Assembly (NCBI GenBank): GCA_036398095.1
Contig: DASWHR010000049.1
Span: 1-64,000, forward strand
DNA length: 64,000 nucleotides
Origin: DASWHR01 sp036398095
GTDB lineage: Bacteria; Actinomycetota; AC-67
Direction: 5' to 3'
Under the pieces are notes generated by a model that was not told the DNA's origin, ran no database searches, and worked only from the letters and a program-made list of their open reading frames with translations. The position numbers and the translations under genes are program-made. Positions 52,564 to 61,632 of this stretch are shown here, piece by piece. Position 1 is the first letter of the stretch, and every line of letters begins with the position of its first letter.

Positions 52564-53493
52564 TTACCGGAGCCGGGGATCGAGGGAATCGCGAAGGCCG
52601 TCACCGAGCAGGATGAACCCGAGCACAGTCAGCGTCAACGCCAGGCTGGGAAACAGCACCATGTGCGAGTGGCCGGCCAGGATCTGGCCCTGGTTTCGGG
52701 CGATCATCAGGCCCCAGGACGTCTCCGGGTCCCGAACCCCGTAGCCGAGGAACGACAAGGCCGCTTCGGCAATGATCGTCGTCCCGACAAGAGCAAAGGC
52801 GTAAACCAGCGTCGGGGTAATCGCGTTCGGGAGGATGTGCCGGATGAGGATGCGGCCGTTGCCGGCGCCGAGCGCACGCGCCGCCTCGACGTATTCGGAG
52901 TCGCGGATCGCGATCACGCTTCCCCGGAAGAGGCGCGCGATCGTGACCCACCCGAATGTGGCGAGGGCCGCAACAAGCGCGAATTTCCCTCCACCGAGCG
53001 CGGTCACGATGATCAGCGCGCCCACCAGATAGGGGAAACCGAGCCAGATGTCGATAAGGCGCGACAACAGGGTGTCCACCTTGCCACCGAAGAACCCCGC
53101 GAGACCCCCGATCGTCAATCCGATCAGAAGACTGACCGAAACAACGCTGACGCCGACGACCAGCGAGAAGCGCGCACCGTGTACCGTCCGCACAAAGATG
53201 TCGCGTCCCAGAACATCGGTTCCGAACCAATGCTTGAGACTCGGCCCCTCACGGACCTCGGACGGGTTGAACCCGTCGGTGGGAAATCTTGAGATGAAGT
53301 TTGCGAAGATCGCCGCGAAGACGATGACGGCCAGGATGATCATGCCTGCGACGGCCAGCTTGTTCCTGCGCAGCCGGCGCCAGAACTCTCCGCGGAGGCT
53401 GGCGACCTCCAGCAGCCCGTCGGGAATCGGAACCTCGGCGGACGGACCCCCGATATCCGGATGGCCGCTTTGCGTTTCGGTCGGTGTCGTCAC
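52564..53493 (-). CDS. oppC: Oligopeptide ABC transporter permease (OppC-like)
   Basis: A 309-residue membrane permease with an N-terminal cytoplasmic stretch, about six membrane helices (48-300), the HWFGTDVLGRDIF segment conserved in OppC/DppC, and the ATPase-contact EAA loop EAARALGAGNGRILIRHILPN. It forms the pore with OppB. Confidence 0.95.
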   Translation of the reverse strand: MTTPTETQSGHPDIGGPSAEVPIPDGLLEVASLRGEFWRRLRRNKLAVAGMIILAVIVFAAIFANFISRFPTDGFNPSEVREGPSLKHWFGTDVLGRDIFVRTVHGARFSLVVGVSVVSVSLLIGLTIGGLAGFFGGKVDTLLSRLIDIWLGFPYLVGALIIVTALGGGKFALVAALATFGWVTIARLFRGSVIAIRDSEYVEAARALGAGNGRILIRHILPNAITPTLVYAFALVGTTIIAEAALSFLGYGVRDPETSWGLMIARNQGQILAGHSHMVLFPSLALTLTVLGFILLGDGLRDSLDPRLR

Positions 53494-53504
53494 GAGGAAA
53501 GCTC

Positions 53505-54437
53505 CTACTGGTATCGGATCCTCGGATCGAGGACGGCATAAAGGATATCGACAACCAGGTTGGCGACGAGATACACGAGCAGAATGAAGATCGAGATGCC
53601 GAGTACCACTTGGTTATCCTTTGCGGCAACACCGAAAGCGAGGGTGCGGCCGAGTCCCGGAATGTTGAACACCGACTCGGTCAGGACGGCGCCGGTCAGC
53701 AGCGTTCCGATGTCGAGCCCGAGGTAGGTAACGACGGGAATCAACGCGTTGCGCCATGCGTGGTTCAAGACAACGCGGCGCTCCCGCAACCCCTTAGAGC
53801 GCGCGGTGCGCACATAATCGGCCTGAAGCGTCTCGAGCAGCGACGTGCGTTGCAGCCGGGATACATAGGCCGACGACACCGCTCCGAGCGCGAAGCCGGG
53901 CAAGATGTATGACTTCAGTCCCGCGTTGAGCCCGGAAATTGGGAGATCAAAGATGCTCTTCGTCTTGAGCGCGAAGATCTGCAGCATCAAGGCAAGAACG
54001 AACACGGGAATGCTCACAAGCACAATGGTGCCGACGGTCACCGCCGCATCGCTCCAACTATATCGTCGGACCGCGGAGATCAGCCCGGACCCGACTCCCA
54101 GGGCAATCACGAAAAACGAGCCGGCGAGGCCGAGACGCGCCGTGACAGGAACTCGCTCCTTGATGATCGTCCACACCTCACGGTGTTGGGACGACGAATC
54201 ACCGAGGTCGAAGTGCGCGAGGCGGTTCAGATAGCGCAAGTACTGGACCGGCATGGGTTTGTCCAAGCCGTACTTTTCGATGATCGCTTCGCGAAACGCA
54301 GGGGGAACGGGCCGTTCGCCGAGCAGCGCCTGAACAGGGTCGCCCGGAAGGATGAACAGGGCGACGAACAGCAGCGTCAATGCCCCGAGGAGCACCGGAA
54401 AGAACTGCAGCAGGCGCCGGGCGATGTAGCGATTCAC
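53505..54437 (-). CDS. oppB: Oligopeptide ABC transporter permease (OppB-like)
   Basis: A 310-residue permease beginning MNRYIARRLLQFFPVLLGA, with PGDPVQALLG and a KYGLDKPMPVQYLRYLN periplasmic-loop motif typical of OppB/DppB, six membrane helices, and an EAA loop (YVRTARSKGLRERRVVLNHAWRNA). It follows the binding-protein gene after a strong hairpin. Confidence 0.95.
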   Translation of the reverse strand: MNRYIARRLLQFFPVLLGALTLLFVALFILPGDPVQALLGERPVPPAFREAIIEKYGLDKPMPVQYLRYLNRLAHFDLGDSSSQHREVWTIIKERVPVTARLGLAGSFFVIALGVGSGLISAVRRYSWSDAAVTVGTIVLVSIPVFVLALMLQIFALKTKSIFDLPISGLNAGLKSYILPGFALGAVSSAYVSRLQRTSLLETLQADYVRTARSKGLRERRVVLNHAWRNALIPVVTYLGLDIGTLLTGAVLTESVFNIPGLGRTLAFGVAAKDNQVVLGISIFILLVYLVANLVVDILYAVLDPRIRYQ

Positions 54438-54462
54438 GACGGTGCGACTCTCCTTCGGACGC

Positions 54463-54494
54463 GGGGCGAGAGCCGTCGCAACGGCTCTCGCCCC
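54463..54494 (-). terminator. Hairpin between oppA and oppB
   Basis: GGGGCGAGAGCCGT (54463-54476) pairs perfectly with 54481-54494 around the loop CGCA. It lies between the oppA stop (54513) and the oppB start (54437) and has no T-tract. Such hairpins often stabilise the abundant binding-protein mRNA or cause partial termination before the permease genes. Confidence 0.65.
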
Positions 54495-54512
54495 GGTCTG
54501 GACCGGTTATCG

Positions 54513-56147
54513 TTACTTGATCGAGATCTCTTCCCACGCCGGGTTCCCCGACTGCAGTTCGAGCGGGAACGTGGCGAACTTGGCGAAATTGTAGACGCGA
54601 GCCGACTTGCCGTAGAACATCGGGATGATCGGCATCTGGTCGAGCGCGATGTCCTCGGCCTGCTGCTGCAACTTGAGGCGTTCCTTCGCGTCGAGCGTCT
54701 GCTGCGCCTTCTCGACCACCGAGTCGAACTCGGCATTCGAGAACTGAGCGTAGTTACTCCCAGGCGGCTTGGACTTGGAGTGGAGCAGCGGGAACATCCA
54801 GTTGTCGATCGTCGGGAAGTCCTGTGCCCACCCGAGCCGGCCGAGACCCTGGAATGCGTCGGATTCGACGTATTTCAGGTAGTCGGGGAACGGGGTCTTG
54901 CCGACCTGCTTCGTGTCGATCCCCAGATTCTTCTTCAACTGCGCCGCGACCGCTGCAATCCAGGATTCGTGGTCGGCGCCGCTGTTGAACGCGATCTCGA
55001 AGGATTTCGGGCCGCCTGCCTTGGCAAGCAATTCCTTCGCCTGGTCAACGTTGAACACGCAGTACTTGCAGACGTCGGGTCGGTGACCGGGGACTCCGAC
55101 CGGCGGCACAATGCTCTTCGCCGGCACCTTCTTGCCCTGGAAGACGGCCGTCACGATCTCGTCACGGTCGATCGCCATCGAAATCGCCCGCCGAAAATCG
55201 ACGTTGTTCATCGGCGGCGCGGTCATCTTGGCGAACAGATACGTAAGGACGGACGTAGGCTGCTCGAGGTAGGAGTCGGCGTAGTCCTTCTCGGCCTGCA
55301 CGAAACTGTCCGCCGGCACCGCCGACGAGTCGATCGTCCCACCCTGGAACTCGAGGAACGCCGTGTTCAACGCGGTTTCGCCACCGAAGATCTTGAACTC
55401 GATGCTATCCAAGAATCCCGGCACGCTCCCGTTGTAGCCCTCGAATTTCTTGATCTTGACGCTGACGTCGTGCTTCCACGGGCCGTCCATCATGTACGGC
55501 CCGTTGCCGACCGGATTCTCGTTGAAGGCCGGGTTGAAGGTCCCATCGGCTTTCACGGCGACCTTCGGGATCGGCGAGAAGACGGTGTGACCGGTCCGGA
55601 TGAAGAACTCGGCGTTTGCCGACTCGAGTTCGATAACAAACTCGTACTCGTCCTTGCCCTGGCGAACGCCCGCGAGCGTCGTCGCCGTGCCTTCCTGCAT
55701 GGCGGCAAAGCCCTTGATTCCGTCGAGGTGGAAGGCTACGGGCGAGGTGGAATCCTTGCGCGCGGTCAGTGTGTACGACCGGATGAACGCCTCAGCGTTC
55801 ACGGGCTCGCCGTTGTGGAACGTGGCGCCCTTGCGAAGCTGGAACGTAACCATCTTGCCGTCGGCGCTCACCTGGTAGTCGGTCGCGGCGCCGGTCTTGA
55901 CGGGCTCGGCCGTCTTCCAGTCGTACTCGAGCAGCGAGTCGTAGATGCGGTTCGCCGGCTCCGAGCAGGACGTCGTCCCGCACAGGTGCGGCGACAGACC
56001 ATCCGGCTCGCCGAGATAGGTCACCGCAGAGCCGCCGGCCTTCCCGTCAGGGCCGCCCGTATCGCCGTCGTCGCCACCGCAGGCCGCCGCAACGAGCGAC
56101 AACGCTAGGGCCGCGGCGAAAACCTGGAACAATCGCTTCCTTTGCAT
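54513..56147 (-). CDS. oppA: Oligopeptide-binding lipoprotein (OppA-like)
   Basis: A 544-residue solute-binding protein; ATG 56147 is used, with TTG 56153 in frame as a possible alternative (GGAGGG upstream). The signal peptide ends in LVAAACGG (lipobox). The core has EPDGLSPHL, FQLRKGATFHNGEPVNAEAFI, NPVGNGPYMM and NVDFRRAISMAIDRDEIV. It is the first gene of the transporter operon, behind a recognisable promoter, and the likely main ligand carrier for OppBCDF. Confidence 0.94.
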   Translation of the reverse strand: MQRKRLFQVFAAALALSLVAAACGGDDGDTGGPDGKAGGSAVTYLGEPDGLSPHLCGTTSCSEPANRIYDSLLEYDWKTAEPVKTGAATDYQVSADGKMVTFQLRKGATFHNGEPVNAEAFIRSYTLTARKDSTSPVAFHLDGIKGFAAMQEGTATTLAGVRQGKDEYEFVIELESANAEFFIRTGHTVFSPIPKVAVKADGTFNPAFNENPVGNGPYMMDGPWKHDVSVKIKKFEGYNGSVPGFLDSIEFKIFGGETALNTAFLEFQGGTIDSSAVPADSFVQAEKDYADSYLEQPTSVLTYLFAKMTAPPMNNVDFRRAISMAIDRDEIVTAVFQGKKVPAKSIVPPVGVPGHRPDVCKYCVFNVDQAKELLAKAGGPKSFEIAFNSGADHESWIAAVAAQLKKNLGIDTKQVGKTPFPDYLKYVESDAFQGLGRLGWAQDFPTIDNWMFPLLHSKSKPPGSNYAQFSNAEFDSVVEKAQQTLDAKERLKLQQQAEDIALDQMPIIPMFYGKSARVYNFAKFATFPLELQSGNPAWEEISIK

Positions 56148-56184
56148 ACGCAAATCTCCCTCCCCGCTCCGTAGACGACGGGAC

Positions 56185-56212
56185 TATATACGACCGGTTT
56201 GCCTCATCCAAA
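56185..56212 (-). promoter_or_regulatory. oppA: Probable promoter of the opp operon
   Basis: On the minus strand TTTGGA (56207-56212) and TATATA (56185-56190) stand 16 bases apart, followed by 37 bases to the oppA start. The AT-rich -10 stands out in this GC-rich context. It lies in the 195-base gap after apgM. Confidence 0.5.
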
Positions 56213-56342
56213 CAAGGGCGACCCGCTACGCCGGGCCCGCACCGTGCCGCGATGTACTACGGCCGGCGCCGCAAAAAGGGTTGCGCCAAACGAAATCTGG
56301 GGCGAAATCTCCCGCGAGAACTGGAAGCCGCTGCCAGATTGG

Positions 56343-57635
56343 CTAACTCTTCGCGAGGTCCATCAGGCGCGGCATGATCTCGACGCCCTGAAGCAAGCCG
56401 AGCGACCCCTTGCCGGCGGCCCTTTCCGAGAATAACTGCACGGCGTCCTGTGACACGCCCGGGCCCCAGACCAGCAAGGGGACGGGATCGTCGGTGTGGG
56501 CCTTCTTGACGCAGCTCGTGGCATGGTCGGCGGTGACGGCGACGATCGTGCGCTTGTCCAGTTCGGGGACGATGGTGGCGAAGAACGATTCGTCGATCTC
56601 GGCCACGACGTCGCGCTTGTCTTCGCCGCGGCCGTCGTGAGCCGGCACATCGGGACCCTTGATGTGGATGTAGAGGCCGTCGTATTCCTGGATCGCCTCG
56701 AGCGCGGTCTCGGCCCATTTCGCGTACTGCTCGGCGTGGCTGCCGCTCCCCTTCATCGGCACCTCGACCTGGCCCATGCCGAGCACCATCGAAATGCCAC
56801 GCTCGACGGGCATCTCGACGAAACAGCCCCATTCGGCGCCGAAGCGTTCCCGGAACGAAGGCGGATGCGGCAGATGGTCGCCGCCGTCGCGGGTCAGGAT
56901 GATGTTGCCCGCGAGCTTTCCGGCGCTTCGGCGCTTCGCGTTGACGTCGCTCGCTTCCAGAATCGCGTGCGACTGACGGAGAAACTCGTTGGTGAGGTCC
57001 GCGCCGGTGAGGGCGGCCTCGTCGCGGTCGTGGCCGGGCAGGGCTTCGCAGATCTGGACACGATTGTCGAAGGTGAGCTTGGCGACACCGAGCGAGCCTT
57101 CGCGGCCGTAGGCGGGATCGGTGTTGGTGGATTCGGCGCTGAGCGGCGCGCCGTCGCACCGGATCAGCAGCGCGCCGCGATGCTCGACGGTTGCGAGAAG
57201 TTCGGCGGTCGCGCCTGGCAGCTTCACGTTCGCGTTGACCTCGGCGGCAAGCGCGTGGGCCTCTTCGCTGGTGAGATCCCGGCCGACACGGCGATCCAGG
57301 ATCGTCCAGTTCGGTCCGTCGCCCGGCTCGACGGTCGCAAAGTTGATCCGATAGACCAGATCGCCGTCGCGCACCTCCATGCCGCTGCCGAGCGCCTCCA
57401 TCGGGCCGCGACCCGAATGGTATTGCCGCGGGTCGTAGCCGAGCACGGCGAAGACGGCGATGTCGGACTCGGGCGCGATGCCTTTGCCGACGGTGTAGAC
57501 GAGCCCGTTCGCGCCGTCGCGCGCCAGCCGGTCCATCCACGGCGTGGGCGCGGCTTCCAGTGGCGTGCGGTTGTCGAGCTCGGGCAGCGGATCGTCGCCG
57601 AGCCCGTCGAGCACCACGTAGAGGACCTTGTTCAT
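56343..57635 (-). CDS. apgM: Cofactor-independent phosphoglycerate mutase (ApgM type)
   Basis: Interconverts 3- and 2-phosphoglycerate in glycolysis. The 430-residue protein begins MNKVLYVVLDGLGDDPLPEL (metal Asp10) and carries the nucleophile Ser57 in GIAPESDIAV, GPDVPAHDGRGEDK and the metal-binding ADHATSC, all typical of the archaeal-type enzyme of the alkaline phosphatase superfamily. ATG 57635 overlaps the tpiA stop (ATGA); the longer frame lies inside tpiA. It extends the gap-pgk-tpiA block by another glycolytic step. Confidence 0.92.
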   Translation of the reverse strand: MNKVLYVVLDGLGDDPLPELDNRTPLEAAPTPWMDRLARDGANGLVYTVGKGIAPESDIAVFAVLGYDPRQYHSGRGPMEALGSGMEVRDGDLVYRINFATVEPGDGPNWTILDRRVGRDLTSEEAHALAAEVNANVKLPGATAELLATVEHRGALLIRCDGAPLSAESTNTDPAYGREGSLGVAKLTFDNRVQICEALPGHDRDEAALTGADLTNEFLRQSHAILEASDVNAKRRSAGKLAGNIILTRDGGDHLPHPPSFRERFGAEWGCFVEMPVERGISMVLGMGQVEVPMKGSGSHAEQYAKWAETALEAIQEYDGLYIHIKGPDVPAHDGRGEDKRDVVAEIDESFFATIVPELDKRTIVAVTADHATSCVKKAHTDDPVPLLVWGPGVSQDAVQLFSERAAGKGSLGLLQGVEIMPRLMDLAKS

Positions 57636-58402
57636 CCCTGAAACCTCACGATCAACGCGAACTCTTCGGGGTCGAGGCTGGCGCCGCCGACAAGCGCGCC
57701 GTCCACGTCGGGGCCTTCCATGATCGACGCGATATTGCCGGCCTTGACGCTGCCGCCGTATTGGATGCGAACGGCATCCGCCGCGGGTTGCCCACCGATC
57801 TTCGAGACCTCGTCGCGGATGAACGCGCACATGTCTTGCGCGTCCTGCGGCGTAGCGTTCTTGCCGGTGCCGATCGCCCAGACCGGTTCGTAGGCGATGA
57901 CCATCCCGCCGATCTGTTCGGCGCCGAAGCCCTTCAGGCTTCCGCGGAGCTGCGCGCCCACGACATCGGTCGCGCGGCCGGCTTCGCGATCGTCGAGTTG
58001 CTCGCCGACGCACACGATCGGCGTCATCTCGGACGCGAAGATCGCCTTTGCCTTCTTGTTGACGATCTCGTCGGTCTCGCCGAACAGCGCGCGACGTTCG
58101 GAGTGGCCGGCGATCACGTACGAGCATTTCAGCCGGGCGAGCATCGAAGCGCTCACCTCGCCGGTGAAGGCGCCTTCCTTCTCCCAATGGCAGTTCTGGC
58201 CGCCGAGCACGATCCGCATGTTGTCGGCGTCGATGATCGTCTGCACCGCGCGCAACGCCGTAAACGGCGGGCAGACCAGCGCATCGACCGCGTCGAGGTC
58301 TTGCGGACGGAGCAGGTAGTGGACCTTCTGGACGATCGCAATCGCTTCGAGGTGGGTCTTGTGCATCTTCCAGTTGCCGGCGATAAGTGGTTTGCGCGTC
58401 AT
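57632..58402 (-). CDS. tpiA: Triosephosphate isomerase
   Basis: A 256-residue TIM barrel with Lys12 in GNWKMHK, catalytic His100 in YVIAGHSERR, catalytic Glu172 in AYEPVWAIGTG and the phosphate-binding GGSVKAGN and GGASLDPEEF loops. It joins pgk and gap upstream and apgM downstream in glycolysis. Confidence 0.98.
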   Translation of the reverse strand: MTRKPLIAGNWKMHKTHLEAIAIVQKVHYLLRPQDLDAVDALVCPPFTALRAVQTIIDADNMRIVLGGQNCHWEKEGAFTGEVSASMLARLKCSYVIAGHSERRALFGETDEIVNKKAKAIFASEMTPIVCVGEQLDDREAGRATDVVGAQLRGSLKGFGAEQIGGMVIAYEPVWAIGTGKNATPQDAQDMCAFIRDEVSKIGGQPAADAVRIQYGGSVKAGNIASIMEGPDVDGALVGGASLDPEEFALIVRFQG

Positions 58403-58424
58403 GCGCGCATCCTATTCCAGCCGC

Positions 58425-58760
58425 CTAGCCGAGCGCGGAGCGAGCGACGGCGATCGCGACCGCGACGGCCGATCCGGCCAGGGCAATCGAGGCGATGCGA
58501 GCGACCGGCGAGGCGTGCAATCCGAAGGGCTTCGTGACCAGATCGACGGTCGCGGTCCAGCCGGGCGTGGCAGCGCGCGTGGGATGGATGCGAGACGCGA
58601 CGGGTTGATCGCGTGGCGCGGTCGGTGCCGCGGCCCACCCGCCGGCCGCGGGCCAATGCGACTGACCGCAATGCGGGCACGCCCATCCCAGACGGACGTT
58701 GTGCTCGGTCAGCGACGCCTGCCCGCCGCAGCGGGAGCAGGCGACGGCGTTGATCGCCAT
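58425..58760 (-). CDS. Zinc-ribbon membrane protein, unknown
   Basis: A 111-residue protein from ATG 58760 (GGAGG 4 bases upstream). It has an N-terminal zinc ribbon (CSRCGG and CPHCGQ) and a C-terminal membrane helix (about 88-107), with a Pro/Ala-rich linker between. No family recognised. Sits between pgk and tpiA together with a secreted protein, an interruption of the usual order. Confidence 0.6.
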   Translation of the reverse strand: MAINAVACSRCGGQASLTEHNVRLGWACPHCGQSHWPAAGGWAAAPTAPRDQPVASRIHPTRAATPGWTATVDLVTKPFGLHASPVARIASIALAGSAVAVAIAVARSALG

Positions 58761-58884
58761 CGTTCCTCCAAAAAGGTCGCGACGGACGGTGCGGGCGGCC
58801 GCGCGTCGATGGGGTCGTTCCCGAGTGGTGTCGTCGCCGGCCTCAGAGTGCTTGAGGGCGCCGGGCAAATCTGACTCGATGGGA

Positions 58885-59328
58885 CTACGGCGAGGTGATG
58901 TAGACGCGCCACCGTCCGAGCGCGACCGTCAAGCCGCTGCCGTCGACGGGCGATGGGATCGAGGCGGTCCCGTAGGCGTCGAACGGCTGGCCGATCATCA
59001 GCGTTCCACTCGTAGACGAACGGCACACGGGTTCGTTCACCCCGAGAAAATCGCATGAAGCCGTGTACTGCCCGGTCGACGTGACGAGCCGGATGCCGAT
59101 GCGGCCGTTGAACTCGGGCTGCGCTTCCAAATGGACCGTGCTCGTCGCCGGCATGGTGCCGCCGAACTGGCAAGCGAGCGTCTCGGGCGCGAACCCGCCG
59201 CATTCACCGAGGGCGTCGGCGACGCCGCCGACCGCGAGATCCGGTTCGACGCCATCGGCGAGCGACGGTGCGGAAACGGCCGGCACCGCGAGGACCACGA
59301 CAAGAAGAAGCGTGCGACGCAGGATCAT
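58885..59328 (-). CDS. Exported protein, unknown
   Basis: A 147-residue protein from ATG 59328 beginning MILRRTLLLVVVLAVPAVSAPSLA, a signal peptide. The mature part is beta-rich with four cysteines (CGGF, CQFG, SCDF, VCRS), which may form two disulfides. No motif or family recognised. Resembles in size the exported proteins at 18408 and 22144. Confidence 0.65.
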   Translation of the reverse strand: MILRRTLLLVVVLAVPAVSAPSLADGVEPDLAVGGVADALGECGGFAPETLACQFGGTMPATSTVHLEAQPEFNGRIGIRLVTSTGQYTASCDFLGVNEPVCRSSTSGTLMIGQPFDAYGTASIPSPVDGSGLTVALGRWRVYITSP

Positions 59329-59424
59329 GACGATCTCCCCTGAACCGGCTCGTGCGACCGGTCTTCCTGCCGCATCAATTTCGATGCCGGAATCACCGCT
59401 TCCTCCCGGTTCGCCAAGATTTTC

Positions 59425-60576
59425 TTACGCGCGGAGCGGGACGATCCCGGGAAGGTCGCGGCCTTCGAGGAACTCCAGGCTCGCGCCGCCGCCGGTGCTC
59501 ACATGATCCACGTCCGCGGCGTAGCCGAACCGGGCGAGGGCCATGGCCGAGTCCCCACCGCCGACGACCGAGTACGCATCGCCCTTCGCGATCGCGGCGG
59601 CGACCGCGCGGGTTCCCTTGTCGAACGGCGGGATCTCGAAGATGCCCATGGGACCGTTCCAGAAGACGGTCTTCGCTGCGCGGATCGCGTCCACGTATGC
59701 GCGGCAGGATTCGGGCCCGATGTCGTAGCCGCCGTGGCCGGCGGGGATCGCATCCGCCTTCACGTCGGTCGCCTCGGCCCCTTCGGCCGGCTCGCGCGCG
59801 ACGACGACATCGACCGGAATCATCAGCTTGTCCGCCGCGCCGGCCATCAGCCGGGTGACGGTGTCCACCTGATCGGGTTCGAAGAGGCTCGTGCCGATCT
59901 CAAGTCCCCGGGCCGCGTAGAACGTGAAGCACATGGCGCCGCCGATCAAGAGACGGTCGACGACGCCGAGGAGGTTTTCGATGACCTTCAACTTGTCGGA
60001 GACCTTCGCGCCGCCGAGCACCGCGACGAACGGCCGCGCCGGCGACTCCAACAAACCCGAGAGGACGGCGATCTCTTTCTCGAGCAGCCGGCCGGCGGCC
60101 GACGGCAGAAGCGTCGCGACGCCGGCGACGCTGGCGTGTGCGCGATGCGCGGCGCCGAACGCATCGTCGACGTAGCAGTCGGCGAGCAGCGAAAGCGCTT
60201 TCGCGAACGCAGGGTCGTTGGTGGTTTCACCCGGATGGAAGCGAAGGTTTTCGAGCAACACGACCGGCGCGGCGGACGAGACCGGGCCGTCGGGATTCAG
60301 CGCGAGCGGCACCTCGACGCCGAGCAACGCGCCCAGTCGCTCCGCGACCGGACGCAGCGAATACGTCGGATCGGGCGCACCCATCGGGCGGCCGAGGTGC
60401 GAGCACAGGACCAGTTGCACGGCGCCGCGCTCTTGAAGTTCGGTGATGGTCGGCAGGGCCGCACGGATGCGGAAGTCGTCGGCGATCGCGCCGGCGTCCA
60501 GCGGGACGTTGAAGTCCACGCGGACCAGCACGCGCTTGCCGGCGACATCGAGGTCGTCGATCGTGCGCAGCTTCAC
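59425..60576 (-). CDS. pgk: Phosphoglycerate kinase
   Basis: A 383-residue enzyme from GTG 60576. It shows RVDFNVPLD, LCSHLGRP, LLENLRFHPGE, AVLGGAKVSDKL, the nucleotide-binding FWNGPMGIFE and the C-terminal VVGGGDSAMAL and HVSTGGGASLEFLEG. It starts 4 bases before the gap stop, so the two are one operon. Length slightly below the usual 390-400. Confidence 0.98.
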   Translation of the reverse strand: MKLRTIDDLDVAGKRVLVRVDFNVPLDAGAIADDFRIRAALPTITELQERGAVQLVLCSHLGRPMGAPDPTYSLRPVAERLGALLGVEVPLALNPDGPVSSAAPVVLLENLRFHPGETTNDPAFAKALSLLADCYVDDAFGAAHRAHASVAGVATLLPSAAGRLLEKEIAVLSGLLESPARPFVAVLGGAKVSDKLKVIENLLGVVDRLLIGGAMCFTFYAARGLEIGTSLFEPDQVDTVTRLMAGAADKLMIPVDVVVAREPAEGAEATDVKADAIPAGHGGYDIGPESCRAYVDAIRAAKTVFWNGPMGIFEIPPFDKGTRAVAAAIAKGDAYSVVGGGDSAMALARFGYAADVDHVSTGGGASLEFLEGRDLPGIVPLRA

Positions 60577-60580
60577 GGAC

Positions 60581-61597
60581 TTACTTCGAGGCGACGAGCG
60601 TGACCAGGTCCACGAGCCGGTTCGAGTAGCCCCACTCGTTGTCGTACCAGCCGACGACCTTGACCAGGTTGCCGTTCGCCATCGTCAGCAGCGAGTCGAA
60701 GATGCACGAGTTCGGGTTGCCGACGATGTCGCTGGACACGATCGGGTCCTCGGCGTACTCGAGGACATTCTTCAACGAGCCGTTCGACGCCGCGGTCTGG
60801 AACGCACCGTTGACATCGGCCGTCGTGACGTCTTGCTCGAGCAGCACGACCAAGTCGGTGACGCTGCCGTCGGGAACCGGGACGCGCAACGAGAAGCCGT
60901 CGAGGCGGCCCTTCAGGTCCGGGATCGCCAGACTGGCGGCTTTCGCGGCGCCGGTCGAGGACGGCACGATATTGACCGCGCTCGCGCGCGCGCGCCGCAG
61001 ATCCTTGTGCGCCAGGTCGAGCAGATTCTGGTCGTTGGTGTAGGCGTGGACGGTCGTCATGAAGCCCTTGTCGATGCCGAACGCGTCGCGCAAGACCTTC
61101 GCCATCGGGACGACGCAGTTGGTCGTGCAGGAGGCGTTCGAGATGATGTGGTGCTTGGCCGGGTCGTACTCGTGGTCGTTGACGCCGATCACGAACGTGG
61201 CGTCCTCGCCCTTGGCCGGCGCCGAGATGATCACTTTGCGCGCGCCCGCGTCGATGTGCTTCGCGGCCTTGTCGCGGTCGGTGAACAGCCCGGTCGACTC
61301 GATCACGATCTCGGCGCCAAGGGCTTTCCAGGGAAGGTTGGCCGGGTCGCGTTCCGCCGTGACGCGGAACTCCTTGCCGCCGACACTGATGCCGTCGCCG
61401 GTCGCCTTCACGTCCGCGTCGAGCCGGCCGTGAACCGAGTCGTACTTGAGCAGATGCGCGAGCGTCGCCGGGTCGGTAATGTCGTTCACGCCGACGATCT
61501 CGATGTCCGCGCCCGGCCCCTGTTTCCGCTGGGCGATCGCGCGAAGGAAGTTGCGTCCGATCCGTCCGAAGCCGTTGATCCCAACCTTGATCGCCAT
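60581..61597 (-). CDS. gap: Glyceraldehyde-3-phosphate dehydrogenase (type I)
   Basis: A 338-residue enzyme with the NAD-binding GINGFGRIGR, catalytic Cys157 in SNASCTTNC, the DLVVLLEQDVTTADVNGAF stretch and WYDNEWGYSNR. ATG 61597 has GGGAGGAC four to eight bases upstream. It follows whiA and precedes pgk, the conserved actinobacterial order. Confidence 0.98.
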   Translation of the reverse strand: MAIKVGINGFGRIGRNFLRAIAQRKQGPGADIEIVGVNDITDPATLAHLLKYDSVHGRLDADVKATGDGISVGGKEFRVTAERDPANLPWKALGAEIVIESTGLFTDRDKAAKHIDAGARKVIISAPAKGEDATFVIGVNDHEYDPAKHHIISNASCTTNCVVPMAKVLRDAFGIDKGFMTTVHAYTNDQNLLDLAHKDLRRARASAVNIVPSSTGAAKAASLAIPDLKGRLDGFSLRVPVPDGSVTDLVVLLEQDVTTADVNGAFQTAASNGSLKNVLEYAEDPIVSSDIVGNPNSCIFDSLLTMANGNLVKVVGWYDNEWGYSNRLVDLVTLVASK

Positions 61598-61632
61598 GAA
61601 AGTCCTCCCGTTTCGAAAACGTGTCTTTCAGT